From the IMG/VR virus record IMGVR_UViG_3300022204_000004, positions 1-64,000 of that record: 64,000 bases of DNA; one strand, 5' to 3'. A model generated the notes under the pieces. That model had not been told where the DNA came from. It searched no databases and saw only the letters and a list, made by a program, of their open reading frames with translations. Numbering within the stretch: the stretch's first letter is position 1; every line of letters starts with the position of its first letter. Positions 25,437 to 32,705 of the stretch are shown piece by piece. Position numbers and translations under genes: made by a program. This DNA comes from a virus.

Positions 25437-26513
25437 TTAAATTGAAGCGATTTTTCCAGCTAATTCGTCAAGCTCTTGTTTCCGTCTTTCACCAATGTCA
25501 TTGCTGACAGCTGTAATAGCTTGTGAAAGCTTCCATCTGGTAGGAGCACCTACTACACCTTGACTTGGATCACTTTGAAGTAACTTGGTCTGTACCAAGC
25601 TTGTTTCTTCTTTTGTGAATCCCATTCGTGGAAGTTTAATGATTTCCTTGTCAATGTCAATCATTTCATGACTTGCTTTATACACGTTCTGAACTGTTTC
25701 CATAATTCTGTTTGGAGACAGTACACTTACCATGATATCGTCTATAGCACTTGCCATAGCACGAGTATCTAATGTATAGGTTCGTTCACTGAAATTGATA
25801 TCGTCAGGAAGACGTTTGCCCAAATGTATCTGTTTCAGTAAAGTATCTGTAACCATACCGTTAAGACAAGCAACGTTCATTTGAAAGGCTCTTACACCTA
25901 AAGCACCATCACCATAATCACTATTGCCAATACGAGCACCAAAGACAGAATAAACGTTACCGTTATTCGGTGTCTCAATGGTATATACTCTTGGTATGAT
26001 AGTATGGATATAGCTTTTGGTTTCACTATAATAAGCATCATAAATGACTGCTCCCATATTATGACAGCCTTTGATAAAAGACTCATAAATCTCATTAGAG
26101 TTTAATCGTCTGTACTTGTCACTTAAAACAGCTCTTGTTTCATCTCCAACTGTTCTAACTAACAGTCTGTTACGGTCAATGTTTGCTGAATGTTCCGTAA
26201 GAACATTGTTTAGCAACTGTCTTCCCCAATCGCTTTCGTTTAAATAACCAACATACTTTCTTGGTATATTGAACTTATCACCTAATTGCATTAGGGCATG
26301 CGGGTGTATCTGAAATTGAGAATCATCAAAGTTCATATACATTTTTCCGTTCGCATTGAACGTAACATCCATATTGGAACCCAAGTTCACAATATAATCT
26401 GTCAATAGAGAATTGTCTCTTTCTATTCTTTCCAAAACAGATTGATTTTTCCCTGTTCGCTGACTCAATAAGTGGTCAACTTTGTTCTGAAGAATTTCTA
26501 CTTCTGCATTCAT
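25437..26513 (-). CDS. DUF932 family protein
   Basis: 358 residues. Family pattern visible: a central LLVRTVGDETRAVLSDKYRRLNS, a glycine-rich GARIGNSDYGDGAL, and MNVACLNGM. DUF932 proteins are common on phages, plasmids and conjugative elements; their biochemistry is not settled. Preceded by a TTAATCCTTTAAA-type leader (about 26525-26537) and followed by a strong terminator, so it may be a highly expressed unit within the PRTRC operon. Confidence 0.85.
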   Translation of the reverse strand: MNAEVEILQNKVDHLLSQRTGKNQSVLERIERDNSLLTDYIVNLGSNMDVTFNANGKMYMNFDDSQFQIHPHALMQLGDKFNIPRKYVGYLNESDWGRQLLNNVLTEHSANIDRNRLLVRTVGDETRAVLSDKYRRLNSNEIYESFIKGCHNMGAVIYDAYYSETKSYIHTIIPRVYTIETPNNGNVYSVFGARIGNSDYGDGALGVRAFQMNVACLNGMVTDTLLKQIHLGKRLPDDINFSERTYTLDTRAMASAIDDIMVSVLSPNRIMETVQNVYKASHEMIDIDKEIIKLPRMGFTKEETSLVQTKLLQSDPSQGVVGAPTRWKLSQAITAVSNDIGERRKQELDELAGKIASI

Positions 26514-26515
26514 TG

Positions 26516-26731
26516 TTATTTATTTAAAGGATTAATATTAAATTGATTTTCTACAAATATCAATGCACCGTTTTCTACGGCTTCATCAATTTTGCAGTCA
26601 CATGCATTATCTTCTACATTGAGTTGCCAATCTACCTGATGACTTTCGTCATAAGCAAATACTGCATGTGTTTTCCATACTTTCTTTGCTTCTTCGGGAG
26701 TTATTTCGCTCCATGTACTATGAAATGCCAT
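26516..26731 (-). CDS. Hypothetical acidic protein (71 aa)
   Basis: Acidic, with W and two Cys (NACDCKID). It overlaps the upstream 46-codon gene by 14 bp. No family recognised. Confidence 0.55.
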   Translation of the reverse strand: MAFHSTWSEITPEEAKKVWKTHAVFAYDESHQVDWQLNVEDNACDCKIDEAVENGALIFVENQFNINPLNK

Positions 26732-26858
26732 GTTTTTGTCTTTTAAATTTCTTCATTGCTGCTTTTACTGTCGTACTCCAGCCTTTAGGCTTGTAAGAGC
26801 CATCGGTAATAAGAGTTTCAAGAAACCCTGTACGTTTGCATTTTCTGAATACTTTCAT
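26718..26858 (-). CDS. Tiny basic protein (46 aa)
   Basis: ATG at 26858, TAG at 26718-26720. MKVFRKCKRTGF... with a strongly basic C-terminal half (AAMKKFKRQKH). First gene after a terminator. Possibly nucleic-acid-binding; unrecognised. Confidence 0.5.
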   Translation of the reverse strand: MKVFRKCKRTGFLETLITDGSYKPKGWSTTVKAAMKKFKRQKHGIS

Positions 26859-26878
26859 TGTTTTTGCGAGTTATAAAA

Positions 26879-26912
26879 TTAAAAAAGCCATCTGAATAAA
26901 CAAATGGCTTTG
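26879..26912 (-). terminator. Terminator after the PRTRC C/89-aa pair
   Basis: AAAGCCAT (26884-26891) and ATGGCTTT (26904-26911) form an 8-bp stem; the minus strand continues with T6. It separates the E-C part of the cassette from the DUF932-F-B-ThiF part. Confidence 0.8.
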
Positions 26913-26921
26913 TGTTAAAAC

Positions 26922-27191
26922 TTAGTGAACGACTTTAGTGACATGCAATAAGTTCATCAAATTATCCAATCCACTTCTTGATAAATAAGGATAATTTTTA
27001 GGGTCTTTATGTGGCATTTTAACCATTGCTTCATAAGGAAAAGCAAAGGTTGATTCTGCCATCATTCCTGTGGAAACCCTTATGGATATGCCATTTTCAA
27101 ATGTGAAATCAGCATACTCGTTGAGCTCTGTATAATTCTCTCCAAATTCTGTTGTATATCTTTTGAATGTAAGTCTTTGGAAAAAATTCAT
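26922..27191 (-). CDS. Hypothetical protein (89 aa) behind PRTRC C
   Basis: Start placed at 27191 (MNFFQRLTF), 1 bp after the stop of protein C; a longer frame starting at 27248 would lie inside protein C. Beta-rich (NEYADFTFENGISIRVSTG) with a helical end. Its tight coupling to protein C suggests a functional link, but I do not recognise it. Confidence 0.6.
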   Translation of the reverse strand: MNFFQRLTFKRYTTEFGENYTELNEYADFTFENGISIRVSTGMMAESTFAFPYEAMVKMPHKDPKNYPYLSRSGLDNLMNLLHVTKVVH

Positions 27192-27192
27192 A

Positions 27193-27402
27193 TTAGCCTT
27201 TTGTTCCAAGGTTCTTACTAAACTCATATACAGCTTTATCATTCTCAATCTTTGGACCTGTTACAGATGCATTCAACAGTTCCGGATGTTGATTGGAATA
27301 GATTTCCATAATTGCTTCAGGAGATAATGACGGATCTATATCCAACAAAACTTCCTTGTTGTACTTGAACTCTCTAACGAGTTGTTTAGATGTTACTGCC
27401 AT
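27193..27402 (-). CDS. PRTRC system protein C (prokaryotic ubiquitin-like)
   Basis: 69 residues with the family pattern: REFKYNKEVLLDIDPSLSPE, then MEIYSNQHPELLNASVTGP, and the end FSKNLGTKG. This family (Prok_Ub / PRTRC C) is predicted to adopt a ubiquitin-like fold. The reading frame stops directly after the Gly of GTKG, so the nascent protein would already expose a C-terminal Gly for adenylation by the ThiF protein. It begins 2 bp after the stop of protein E. Confidence 0.85.
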   Translation of the reverse strand: MAVTSKQLVREFKYNKEVLLDIDPSLSPEAIMEIYSNQHPELLNASVTGPKIENDKAVYEFSKNLGTKG

Positions 27403-27404
27403 AT

Positions 27405-28478
27405 TTAAGATTGTTTAACTCCGTTTTGTAATATATGATTTTCTAAGAACTTAAGACTTTCCTCATTCTGTTCATCTGCAATAGAATCAGGATTGAAACC
27501 GTACTCAACAGCAAGTTTCTTTAGGTCAGCAACACGTTCTGCCATAGTTTTAACCTTTGGTGGTTCTGGCATCGCTACAGGTGTAGGCACTGCAACCGGT
27601 GTTGGAGGAACAAATGCGGGAGCAAGTTCCTTCTCTTCACTGAAACTAATGTCATTCCCTAAGTCTTTGAACTCACTGAATGACATTGTTGGTTTTGGTG
27701 CTTGTGGCTCTATAAACTTCGGTTCTACGGGCTGTAACGAACCATTGCTCTTGTTTATATTTGTTTTCAAATCTTGAAAGCCACGTTCAAATTCTGCCAT
27801 TGTTGCTTTCTCTACATAAGCTATCGAAAGTCCAATACCACCTCTTACATATTGTTTCTCTTCTTCTTTTTTAATAAAACCAAGAGCTATAAGCCTTGCT
27901 TCTCTTTCCAAAAAGAGTTTAGATGGTTCCATTGCTTGTTCCTTTTGTTCAACTTCCATAGCTTCAACATCTTCTTTAGGAACAATAACTTCAGTAGCTG
28001 TAAGGGTTGCCGATGTTGTAGACATTCCTTGCACTGGAGCACCACGCTCAGGAACAGTTGCAAACATATCCAATGTTTCAGGTTCTTTAGGTTTTACAGG
28101 TTCTTTAGGTATATCAACTTTAATTTCAGTCTGTTTGGACGTAGTTGTTTTAGCCTCTGTTTTACCTTTAGCCTTTGACTTTGGCTTGGCCGCTGCTTCA
28201 CTAGAAGCTTTTTCTGCTCTTTTCAACGATTCCTCAACAAAGGCTATACGCTCAATAGGAGACAAGCTTCTACTGACCAGCTGTGTAATGGTCGTTAAAA
28301 ATTCAGCATCAATCTCTTCAGGTTTCCCTGAAATACGAATAGGAGCTATGTTCAAGCTTTTGTCGTCTTTATCTTTTACGATAAAGAAAACAATCACTTC
28401 CATAAGTCCATCGTCTTTGGTCTCAATGACCAACTGAACTTTTGCCTTTTTGGCAATAGGATTTAATTCGTTTAACAT
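27405..28478 (-). CDS. PRTRC system protein E with long low-complexity extension
   Basis: 357 residues. The first ~95 residues match protein E by pattern (MLNELNPIAKKAKVQLVIETKDDGLMEVIVFF, then APIRISGKPEEIDAEFLTTI). After that come Lys/Ala, Thr/Ser and Pro/Val-rich linkers (SEAAAKPKSKAKGKTEAK; VPTPVAVP) and a short helical C-terminal segment. The protein is longer than protein E as I remember it (roughly 150-200 residues). Start ATG sits behind TTAACCCTTAAAAAGCAGAA, the best example of the phage leader motif, which suggests strong translation of the cassette. Confidence 0.75.
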   Translation of the reverse strand: MLNELNPIAKKAKVQLVIETKDDGLMEVIVFFIVKDKDDKSLNIAPIRISGKPEEIDAEFLTTITQLVSRSLSPIERIAFVEESLKRAEKASSEAAAKPKSKAKGKTEAKTTTSKQTEIKVDIPKEPVKPKEPETLDMFATVPERGAPVQGMSTTSATLTATEVIVPKEDVEAMEVEQKEQAMEPSKLFLEREARLIALGFIKKEEEKQYVRGGIGLSIAYVEKATMAEFERGFQDLKTNINKSNGSLQPVEPKFIEPQAPKPTMSFSEFKDLGNDISFSEEKELAPAFVPPTPVAVPTPVAMPEPPKVKTMAERVADLKKLAVEYGFNPDSIADEQNEESLKFLENHILQNGVKQS

Positions 28479-28513
28479 TTTTCTGCTTTTTAAGGGTTAA
28501 TAATTAATTTAAT

Positions 28514-28744
28514 TTACCATCCCATTCTGGCTAACAAGCCATCAGGAACAGTTAATGCTACATCTATCAAAGTTGGTCTGTTGCCCAATCTATCTAATAG
28601 TTGATCGTAATAAGCAATCTCATTTTTGTGGTATTTAATAGTTTTAAATTTCCACCAATAAGTCTTGCTCAATCTCTCTTGGTGTTGTCGCCTATATTCT
28701 TTAAGCTTCAACATTGTAAAGTCTACTGACTGTTGTCCTTTCAT
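28514..28744 (-). CDS. Hypothetical protein (76 aa)
   Basis: Basic N-terminal half with a Trp-rich helix (KTYWWKFKTIKYHKNE). Its ATG overlaps the stop of the DUF3268-like gene (28741-28744). Unrecognised. Confidence 0.55.
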   Translation of the reverse strand: MKGQQSVDFTMLKLKEYRRQHQERLSKTYWWKFKTIKYHKNEIAYYDQLLDRLGNRPTLIDVALTVPDGLLARMGW

Positions 28745-29322
28745 TCTTTTTTAGGTTTGTAGAAAAAGATTTTATCCGTATTTATTTCCATACGTTTTTC
28801 ATCTTCGTCAAATTCAACAATACTTGTATGCGGTCCTGTCTGTTTGATAATGGTTATTCTTTTTCTTTTGCCATTTCTAACAGTCATCGGAACACTGAAA
28901 TTACCTGTTTTCTTATATTGAAAATGGTACAATTTCTTTATGCTCCAAGTCTCAGCCCTTATACAATTTTTCTTATTATAGTAAGCAATATCGGCATATT
29001 CAATAGGAACGCCAATATATTCAGACAACTCTTTCAAAGCTTCTTCTTTGGTCATATGCTCTTGTAACCAAATCTTATTAAACTGTGATTGAGCCGCTCG
29101 TCTTTGAAGTAAAAGTTCTTCGTTAGCCAATCTGCCATGTGGTTGTGTAGAATTAGGCAAACTATGTGTAAACGAAAAACATTTTGGAAAGTTTTTACAT
29201 GCTACAAGAAAATCAACACCTACCAACTCGTAAGTTGTACCAGGCACTAATTTTGTAGAGCTCTTGCAGTATGGACATCTTTTACCTTCCAAAATTTCTT
29301 TGTGTAAGGCATTTATTTCCAT
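28741..29322 (-). CDS. DUF3268-like zinc-ribbon protein
   Basis: 193 residues. A four-Cys ribbon (C16, C19, C42, C48; CPYC...CKNFPKC) is followed by PHGRLANEELLLQRRAAQSQFNKIW, which is the pattern of the DUF3268 zinc-finger family. These occur on phages and plasmids and are thought to bind nucleic acid. A second, C-terminal half has strands and basic residues. It ends at the small gene that precedes the PRTRC set. Confidence 0.75.
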   Translation of the reverse strand: MEINALHKEILEGKRCPYCKSSTKLVPGTTYELVGVDFLVACKNFPKCFSFTHSLPNSTQPHGRLANEELLLQRRAAQSQFNKIWLQEHMTKEEALKELSEYIGVPIEYADIAYYNKKNCIRAETWSIKKLYHFQYKKTGNFSVPMTVRNGKRKRITIIKQTGPHTSIVEFDEDEKRMEINTDKIFFYKPKKE

Positions 29323-29324
29323 GA

Positions 29325-29747
29325 TTAAAGCAAATCGTAAAGTCTTTTTAGCTCTTCAAGACTATCTTCATGTGTCCAACCTTTGGCACCCAATAAGGTA
29401 AGCTGTTCAATGTAATAAGCTTTTTGATCCTCTTTGGATTCTTCTTCTTCACGTTTCTCTTTATTGTGAATCTGACCAAAAGCTTTTTTAATGAAGTCCT
29501 GACCTTGTTCCGGTGAGAGTTGTGTTATCTCTATTTTTGCACCAGAACCAAAAGGACTGTTCTCTAAAAACTTGATTTTCATCATAAGCTTAAGGTTGTC
29601 ATGATTGGCTTTCTCTAAAGTGTTTATCAATTCCTTATGTTGTTTAAGGAAAGGTTCTACCCTAAAGTAGTTCACAAGAAGAAATCCAACAATAGCACCT
29701 GTTATGAATATACCTATAAAGCCCAAAATTATGAATGTGGTTTCCAT
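29325..29747 (-). CDS. Membrane-anchored coiled-coil protein (140 aa)
   Basis: One N-terminal transmembrane helix (about residues 4-27, IILGFIGIFITGAIVGFLLV), then a coiled-coil and an acidic Glu/Lys-rich region; the C-terminus is a short helix (EDSLEELKRLYDLL). Next to an outer-membrane-type protein, so an envelope role is plausible. Family unknown. Confidence 0.6.
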   Translation of the reverse strand: METTFIILGFIGIFITGAIVGFLLVNYFRVEPFLKQHKELINTLEKANHDNLKLMMKIKFLENSPFGSGAKIEITQLSPEQGQDFIKKAFGQIHNKEKREEEESKEDQKAYYIEQLTLLGAKGWTHEDSLEELKRLYDLL

Positions 29748-29750
29748 TTG

Positions 29751-30248
29751 TTATAAAATTATTCCAAATTTAAGTCTTAAATACCAAACTGTGTGTGTAT
29801 CCTCACCCCATATTTTACTATCGGCTTTGTAATCAACACCTATTTTGGCTCCATAATACCATTTTTCATCTATATAATTCTCTATTCCAAAGTCATGACC
29901 AAACAATGCGTGTGGTCCACCATCACGAAGAATGAAGCCGGGTCTTAAAACCCCTAAATGTAATCTCCATCTATCCATATTGGTGTGATAATTGAAACCA
30001 AGAACGGTTCCTTGAAAATGTAAATAGTCTATATCATTCAATGCTGGAAACCAATAGACCTCAGCATTAAAATAGAGCAATGTCATTTGATACTCAATTT
30101 GAGTAGCAATATTGAACCCATAATCAAACTTATCGTTATGTGTGTTCTTGTCTGCAAGTTCAGTTCCAACTGAAAGAGTGAACCTTTTGTCCTGTGAATA
30201 TCCCCATAAAACCAATAGCATTAGAGGGATTGCTATTATTCGTTTCAT
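29751..30248 (-). CDS. Secreted outer-membrane beta-barrel-like protein (165 aa)
   Basis: An N-terminal signal peptide (MKRIIAIPLMLLVLWGYSQ, predicted cleavage near Ser18-Gln19) is followed by alternating strands with aromatic girdles (FDYGFNIATQIEYQM, LLYFNAEVYWF, WYYGAKIGVDYK) and a final strand VWYLRLKFGIIL. This looks like a small 8-strand barrel. An envelope protein made during infection could block further adsorption (superinfection exclusion) or help lysis; that is inference from the fold and context. Confidence 0.65.
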   Translation of the reverse strand: MKRIIAIPLMLLVLWGYSQDKRFTLSVGTELADKNTHNDKFDYGFNIATQIEYQMTLLYFNAEVYWFPALNDIDYLHFQGTVLGFNYHTNMDRWRLHLGVLRPGFILRDGGPHALFGHDFGIENYIDEKWYYGAKIGVDYKADSKIWGEDTHTVWYLRLKFGIIL

Positions 30249-30249
30249 T

Positions 30250-30396
30250 TTATCCTATGATTGTATGTATTTGTAATTCATTTAATCGAGAACAAAAATC
30301 AGGTTTTCTAGAGTGCCATCTCTTTCCATAAATATCAATGGCATGTTGCTTGATATTTATCTTTTCATTGATTGTTAACTGATGCCAGGTTCTCAT
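30250..30396 (-). CDS. Tiny hypothetical protein (48 aa)
   Basis: ATG at 30396, TAA at 30250-30252; it starts right after the upstream stop and ends 1 bp before the barrel gene start. Basic, with two Trp and several His (TWHQLTINEKINIKQHAIDIYGKRWHSR). No family recognised. Confidence 0.5.
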   Translation of the reverse strand: MRTWHQLTINEKINIKQHAIDIYGKRWHSRKPDFCSRLNELQIHTIIG

Positions 30397-30759
30397 TTAT
30401 AGCCTAAATATACGAATGATATCTTCAGCTAATGTACTGAGCTTGGCATAGTTGTTCTGACCACCTGTATAATCCTTATAACTACTTGCCGTTCTTACAA
30501 GTATTTGTTCAGGTGCTCTCATGTTCCATCGAACATCACTTAAGCTTATATAATAAGCCTGTTCCCCTACACTGAAAAAGCCACTTATGTAAAAGTGTCC
30601 TTTGTTCAGTTGCAAGGAATGATATCCATCTATTTTCAAAAGCTTTTTATGTATGGCTTTTTTAAAGTCCATATAAAACTTGTTGAACTCAGGTGTAGTA
30701 TGTCCTCCACTTCCGAAGTAATCCTCACCTTGTCTGATTTTTTCAATTAGATCTGTCAT
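30397..30759 (-). CDS. Hypothetical protein (120 aa)
   Basis: Mixed alpha/beta (KGHFYISGFFSVGEQAYYISLSDVR). Its ATG overlaps the end of the next gene upstream by 17 bp. Unrecognised. Confidence 0.6.
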   Translation of the reverse strand: MTDLIEKIRQGEDYFGSGGHTTPEFNKFYMDFKKAIHKKLLKIDGYHSLQLNKGHFYISGFFSVGEQAYYISLSDVRWNMRAPEQILVRTASSYKDYTGGQNNYAKLSTLAEDIIRIFRL

Positions 30760-31186
30760 TTTGTTTTATTAATTCTATTAGTATTGTACTTATTGAATTC
30801 AAAGTGTTGTCCAAGATGTTCTGTTGCTCTGGCGATATGTCACCACTGCATTCATATATCGTTAAAAACTCTTTGAACAAACCCTCTACCACAATCTTTG
30901 TTCTGTGGTTAACTTTTTCGCTCAATCCAAGATACCTTAACTCATCTTTCACATAATCATCCCAAAATATTCTTTCGATTACTTCAAGACTTTCGTTAGA
31001 TTCATCAGTATTACCGTATTGAACATAGTAAGTTCCGTCATTACAGACATCAATGTAAAGTCCATTCACATAGGAATAAACCCTTCTATTGATATCTTCG
31101 TGTTCTGTGTTTATTCCCCATAACTGACAGTGCACAAACCAAGGCAACAATACCTTGCTTCGTTGAAATTCCTTAAATGTTACCAT
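30743..31186 (-). CDS. Hypothetical protein (147 aa)
   Basis: Aromatic-rich N-terminal half (NGLYIDVCNDGTYYVQYG), then a long helix at the C-terminus. Starts on the last base of the upstream stop. Unrecognised. Confidence 0.6.
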   Translation of the reverse strand: MVTFKEFQRSKVLLPWFVHCQLWGINTEHEDINRRVYSYVNGLYIDVCNDGTYYVQYGNTDESNESLEVIERIFWDDYVKDELRYLGLSEKVNHRTKIVVEGLFKEFLTIYECSGDISPEQQNILDNTLNSISTILIELIKQNDRSN

Positions 31187-31452
31187 TATGCATCAACTTT
31201 TTGTAGCAATGATGGATGACAACTGTATCTCACATTCCTTTGTTTATCGAGTATGACAATGTTCTTTGGGTTTATTTTCACAACCTCATAAACTTTGTCA
31301 GCTCCCTCTCTTGTTACAAAAACCTGTGATCCAACACTAAGTTCCTGTACTGCATTTGCGCTCATGATTCTTAAAGCTTCTTTACGAACCAACGCAAGTT
31401 CGTTTGTTGTCAAATCATATAATGACTTGAATACTTCTTTTAAATTACTCAT
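31186..31452 (-). CDS. Small protein with SH3-like beta-barrel pattern (88 aa)
   Basis: An N-terminal helix is followed by a beta segment VGSQVFVTREGADKVYEVVKINPKNIVILD that resembles a KOW/SH3-like barrel (structure inferred). Leader AACCTTTTA (about 31467-31475) before the start is a variant of the phage motif. Function unknown. Confidence 0.55.
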   Translation of the reverse strand: MSNLKEVFKSLYDLTTNELALVRKEALRIMSANAVQELSVGSQVFVTREGADKVYEVVKINPKNIVILDKQRNVRYSCHPSLLQKVDA

Positions 31453-31459
31453 AGATTTA

Positions 31460-31597
31460 TTAATAAAAGGTTAAACATTCATCTTCATCATCATAATCAC
31501 CACTACATTGTGAGCATAATGATTCACTATCTTGTTGGCCACTATAATTGAGACCAATGAATTTTCCACAATTCATACATGTTATCGGTTCCGGCAT
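31460..31597 (-). CDS. Small zinc-ribbon protein (45 aa)
   Basis: ATG at 31597 shares its first base with the last base of the upstream TAA (TAATG). Two CxxC knuckles (TCMNCGK and LCSQCSG) make a compact zinc ribbon; the tail is acidic (YDDEDE). Similar mini-ribbons occur in many phages as regulators, but function here is unknown. Confidence 0.55.
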   Translation of the reverse strand: MPEPITCMNCGKFIGLNYSGQQDSESLCSQCSGDYDDEDECLTFY

Positions 31598-31914
31598 TAT
31601 TTCAAAGTATTAAGTTCTTCGTAAGATTCCCAATCAGATTGCTCCCAAGCATCTCTTGTCAGCCCTCTGCCTTTCTCAAATGATTTCAGCTTGATTTTCT
31701 CAATATGCTCATCATAAATCTTTGGTAGATCAATACCACGAGAAGCGGCCTCGGTCTCCAAATTTTGCAATTTGCCATATCTATGTGGCTCATTGTAGTT
31801 CACAACATGGATAGACGTATCTATCTTATGCCAAAGACCTATAGGAATAGCACTGTCAATGTGCCTTAATTCTTCATCACTATAGATCAGCTTCATTTTC
31901 TGTCCTTTGTTCAT
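31597..31914 (-). CDS. Hypothetical protein (105 aa)
   Basis: A charged soluble protein; an alternative start at codon 7 (MKLIYSDEE) exists. No recognisable motif. Translationally coupled to the zinc ribbon. Confidence 0.55.
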   Translation of the reverse strand: MNKGQKMKLIYSDEELRHIDSAIPIGLWHKIDTSIHVVNYNEPHRYGKLQNLETEAASRGIDLPKIYDEHIEKIKLKSFEKGRGLTRDAWEQSDWESYEELNTLK

Positions 31915-31928
31915 CTTTAATATTTTAA

Positions 31929-32252
31929 TTAATTAATCCCCTTTAATAGCTTACACCTCGGTACCTGTACAAAGCCTGACCTAACAATACCAAGAGGCGA
32001 TGATACAATACCAGCCTCCATAAGAGATGCCAATATTCCTCCATTCTCAGAATAGTCCTTGATGAAAACCTCATCAGACTCCAATTCCCTGTCAGGTAAA
32101 TTCACTGAAGCCATAGCAATAGGTTCTCCACCATCACTATCTACCAACTCCAATGCCTTCCTACCATTTACATATTGTTGTAACAACACATCACAGTTCC
32201 ACTCCCGAAACTTACATGTGCCTATCTTTTTGTTGAAAAAATCTCTTTCCAT
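31929..32252 (-). CDS. DUF4313-like small protein (107 aa), first gene of the leftward module
   Basis: Pattern YVNGRKALELVDSDGGEPIAMASVNLP and ESDEVFIKDYSENGGIL resembles a small family common on mobile elements of gut Bacteroidota (I believe DUF4313; recalled, not searched). It is the first gene transcribed leftward from the control region, so it may be early. Confidence 0.55.
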   Translation of the reverse strand: MERDFFNKKIGTCKFREWNCDVLLQQYVNGRKALELVDSDGGEPIAMASVNLPDRELESDEVFIKDYSENGGILASLMEAGIVSSPLGIVRSGFVQVPRCKLLKGIN

Positions 32253-32284
32253 TTGTTATAATTTATTTATCCTAAAAACCAATT

Positions 32285-32309
32285 AAAAGTGGCTCCCTAT
32301 AACCACTTT
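32285..32309. repeat. Palindrome copy 1 (AAAAGTGG-N10-CCACTTT)
   Basis: AAAAGTGG at 32285-32292 and CCACTTT at 32303-32309 with a 10-base spacer (GCTCCC... type). It lies ~33 bp upstream of the leftward start at 32252, where it could control the leftward genes. Confidence 0.7.
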
Positions 32310-32580
32310 ACAATAATGAGCATAAACGCTGATAAGCCACTCCAAGCCTATCCAAAGCATCTAACAACAACTATAAGCCTACCCGTTAGCAATCAAACAA
32401 GTCTAATTATTAACCAAATAATGAACAGATAAGCAGAGAATAGCAGCGTCTAGACAGTTCGCTTCGTGTGTCTTAGTGTGGCTTAATAGCTATAGAGATA
32501 TAATACTATATATACTCTCTTTAGCTTAAATCAGCGTTAAGCCCAGTGTTTATGAGGGTTTACAGCGATTTAACGGCTTG

Positions 32581-32606
32581 AAAAAGTGGTTCTGTGTGAC
32601 CACTTT
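32581..32606. repeat. Palindrome copy 2 (AAAAAGTGG-N10-CCACTTT)
   Basis: Arms 32581-32589 and 32600-32606, spacer N10. It lies 17 bp before copy 3. Same arms as copy 1 but a different spacer sequence, as expected for a protein-binding dyad rather than an RNA structure. Confidence 0.7.
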
Positions 32607-32622
32607 CTATCCAATATTAGCC

Positions 32623-32649
32623 AAAAGTGGTCCGTAATAACCACTTTTT
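32623..32649. repeat. Palindrome copy 3 (AAAAGTGG-N10-CCACTTTTT)
   Basis: Arms 32623-32630 and 32641-32649. It ends four bases before the TTG -33 element of the rightward promoter, so a bound protein would block or recruit RNA polymerase there. Confidence 0.7.
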
Positions 32650-32652
32650 ATG

Positions 32653-32683
32653 TTGTCTATATCAGTCTAATAATGTATATTTG
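32653..32683 (+). promoter_or_regulatory. Strong Bacteroidota-type promoter for the wHTH gene
   Basis: TTG at 32653-32655, 20-bp spacer, then TATATTTG (32676-32683), full match to the -7 consensus TAnnTTTG. The ATG of the next gene is 22 bp further on. One of the two best promoters in the window. Confidence 0.75.
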
Positions 32684-32705
32684 ACTGTTCGCAAAACAAC
32701 ATATT

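Larger units (their letters stand above)
32253..32705. other. Non-coding control region (possible origin / divergent regulatory region)
   Basis: About 450 bp without a gene between the divergent leftward and rightward transcription units. It holds three AAAAGTGG-N10-CCACTTTT palindromes, a distant 9-bp inverted repeat (AACGCTGAT at 32325-32333, ATCAGCGTT at 32530-32538), an AT-rich imperfect dyad around 32489-32525, and a TTG-N20-TATATTTG promoter next to the last palindrome. This combination suits an origin or an operator cluster; neither is proven. Confidence 0.5.
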
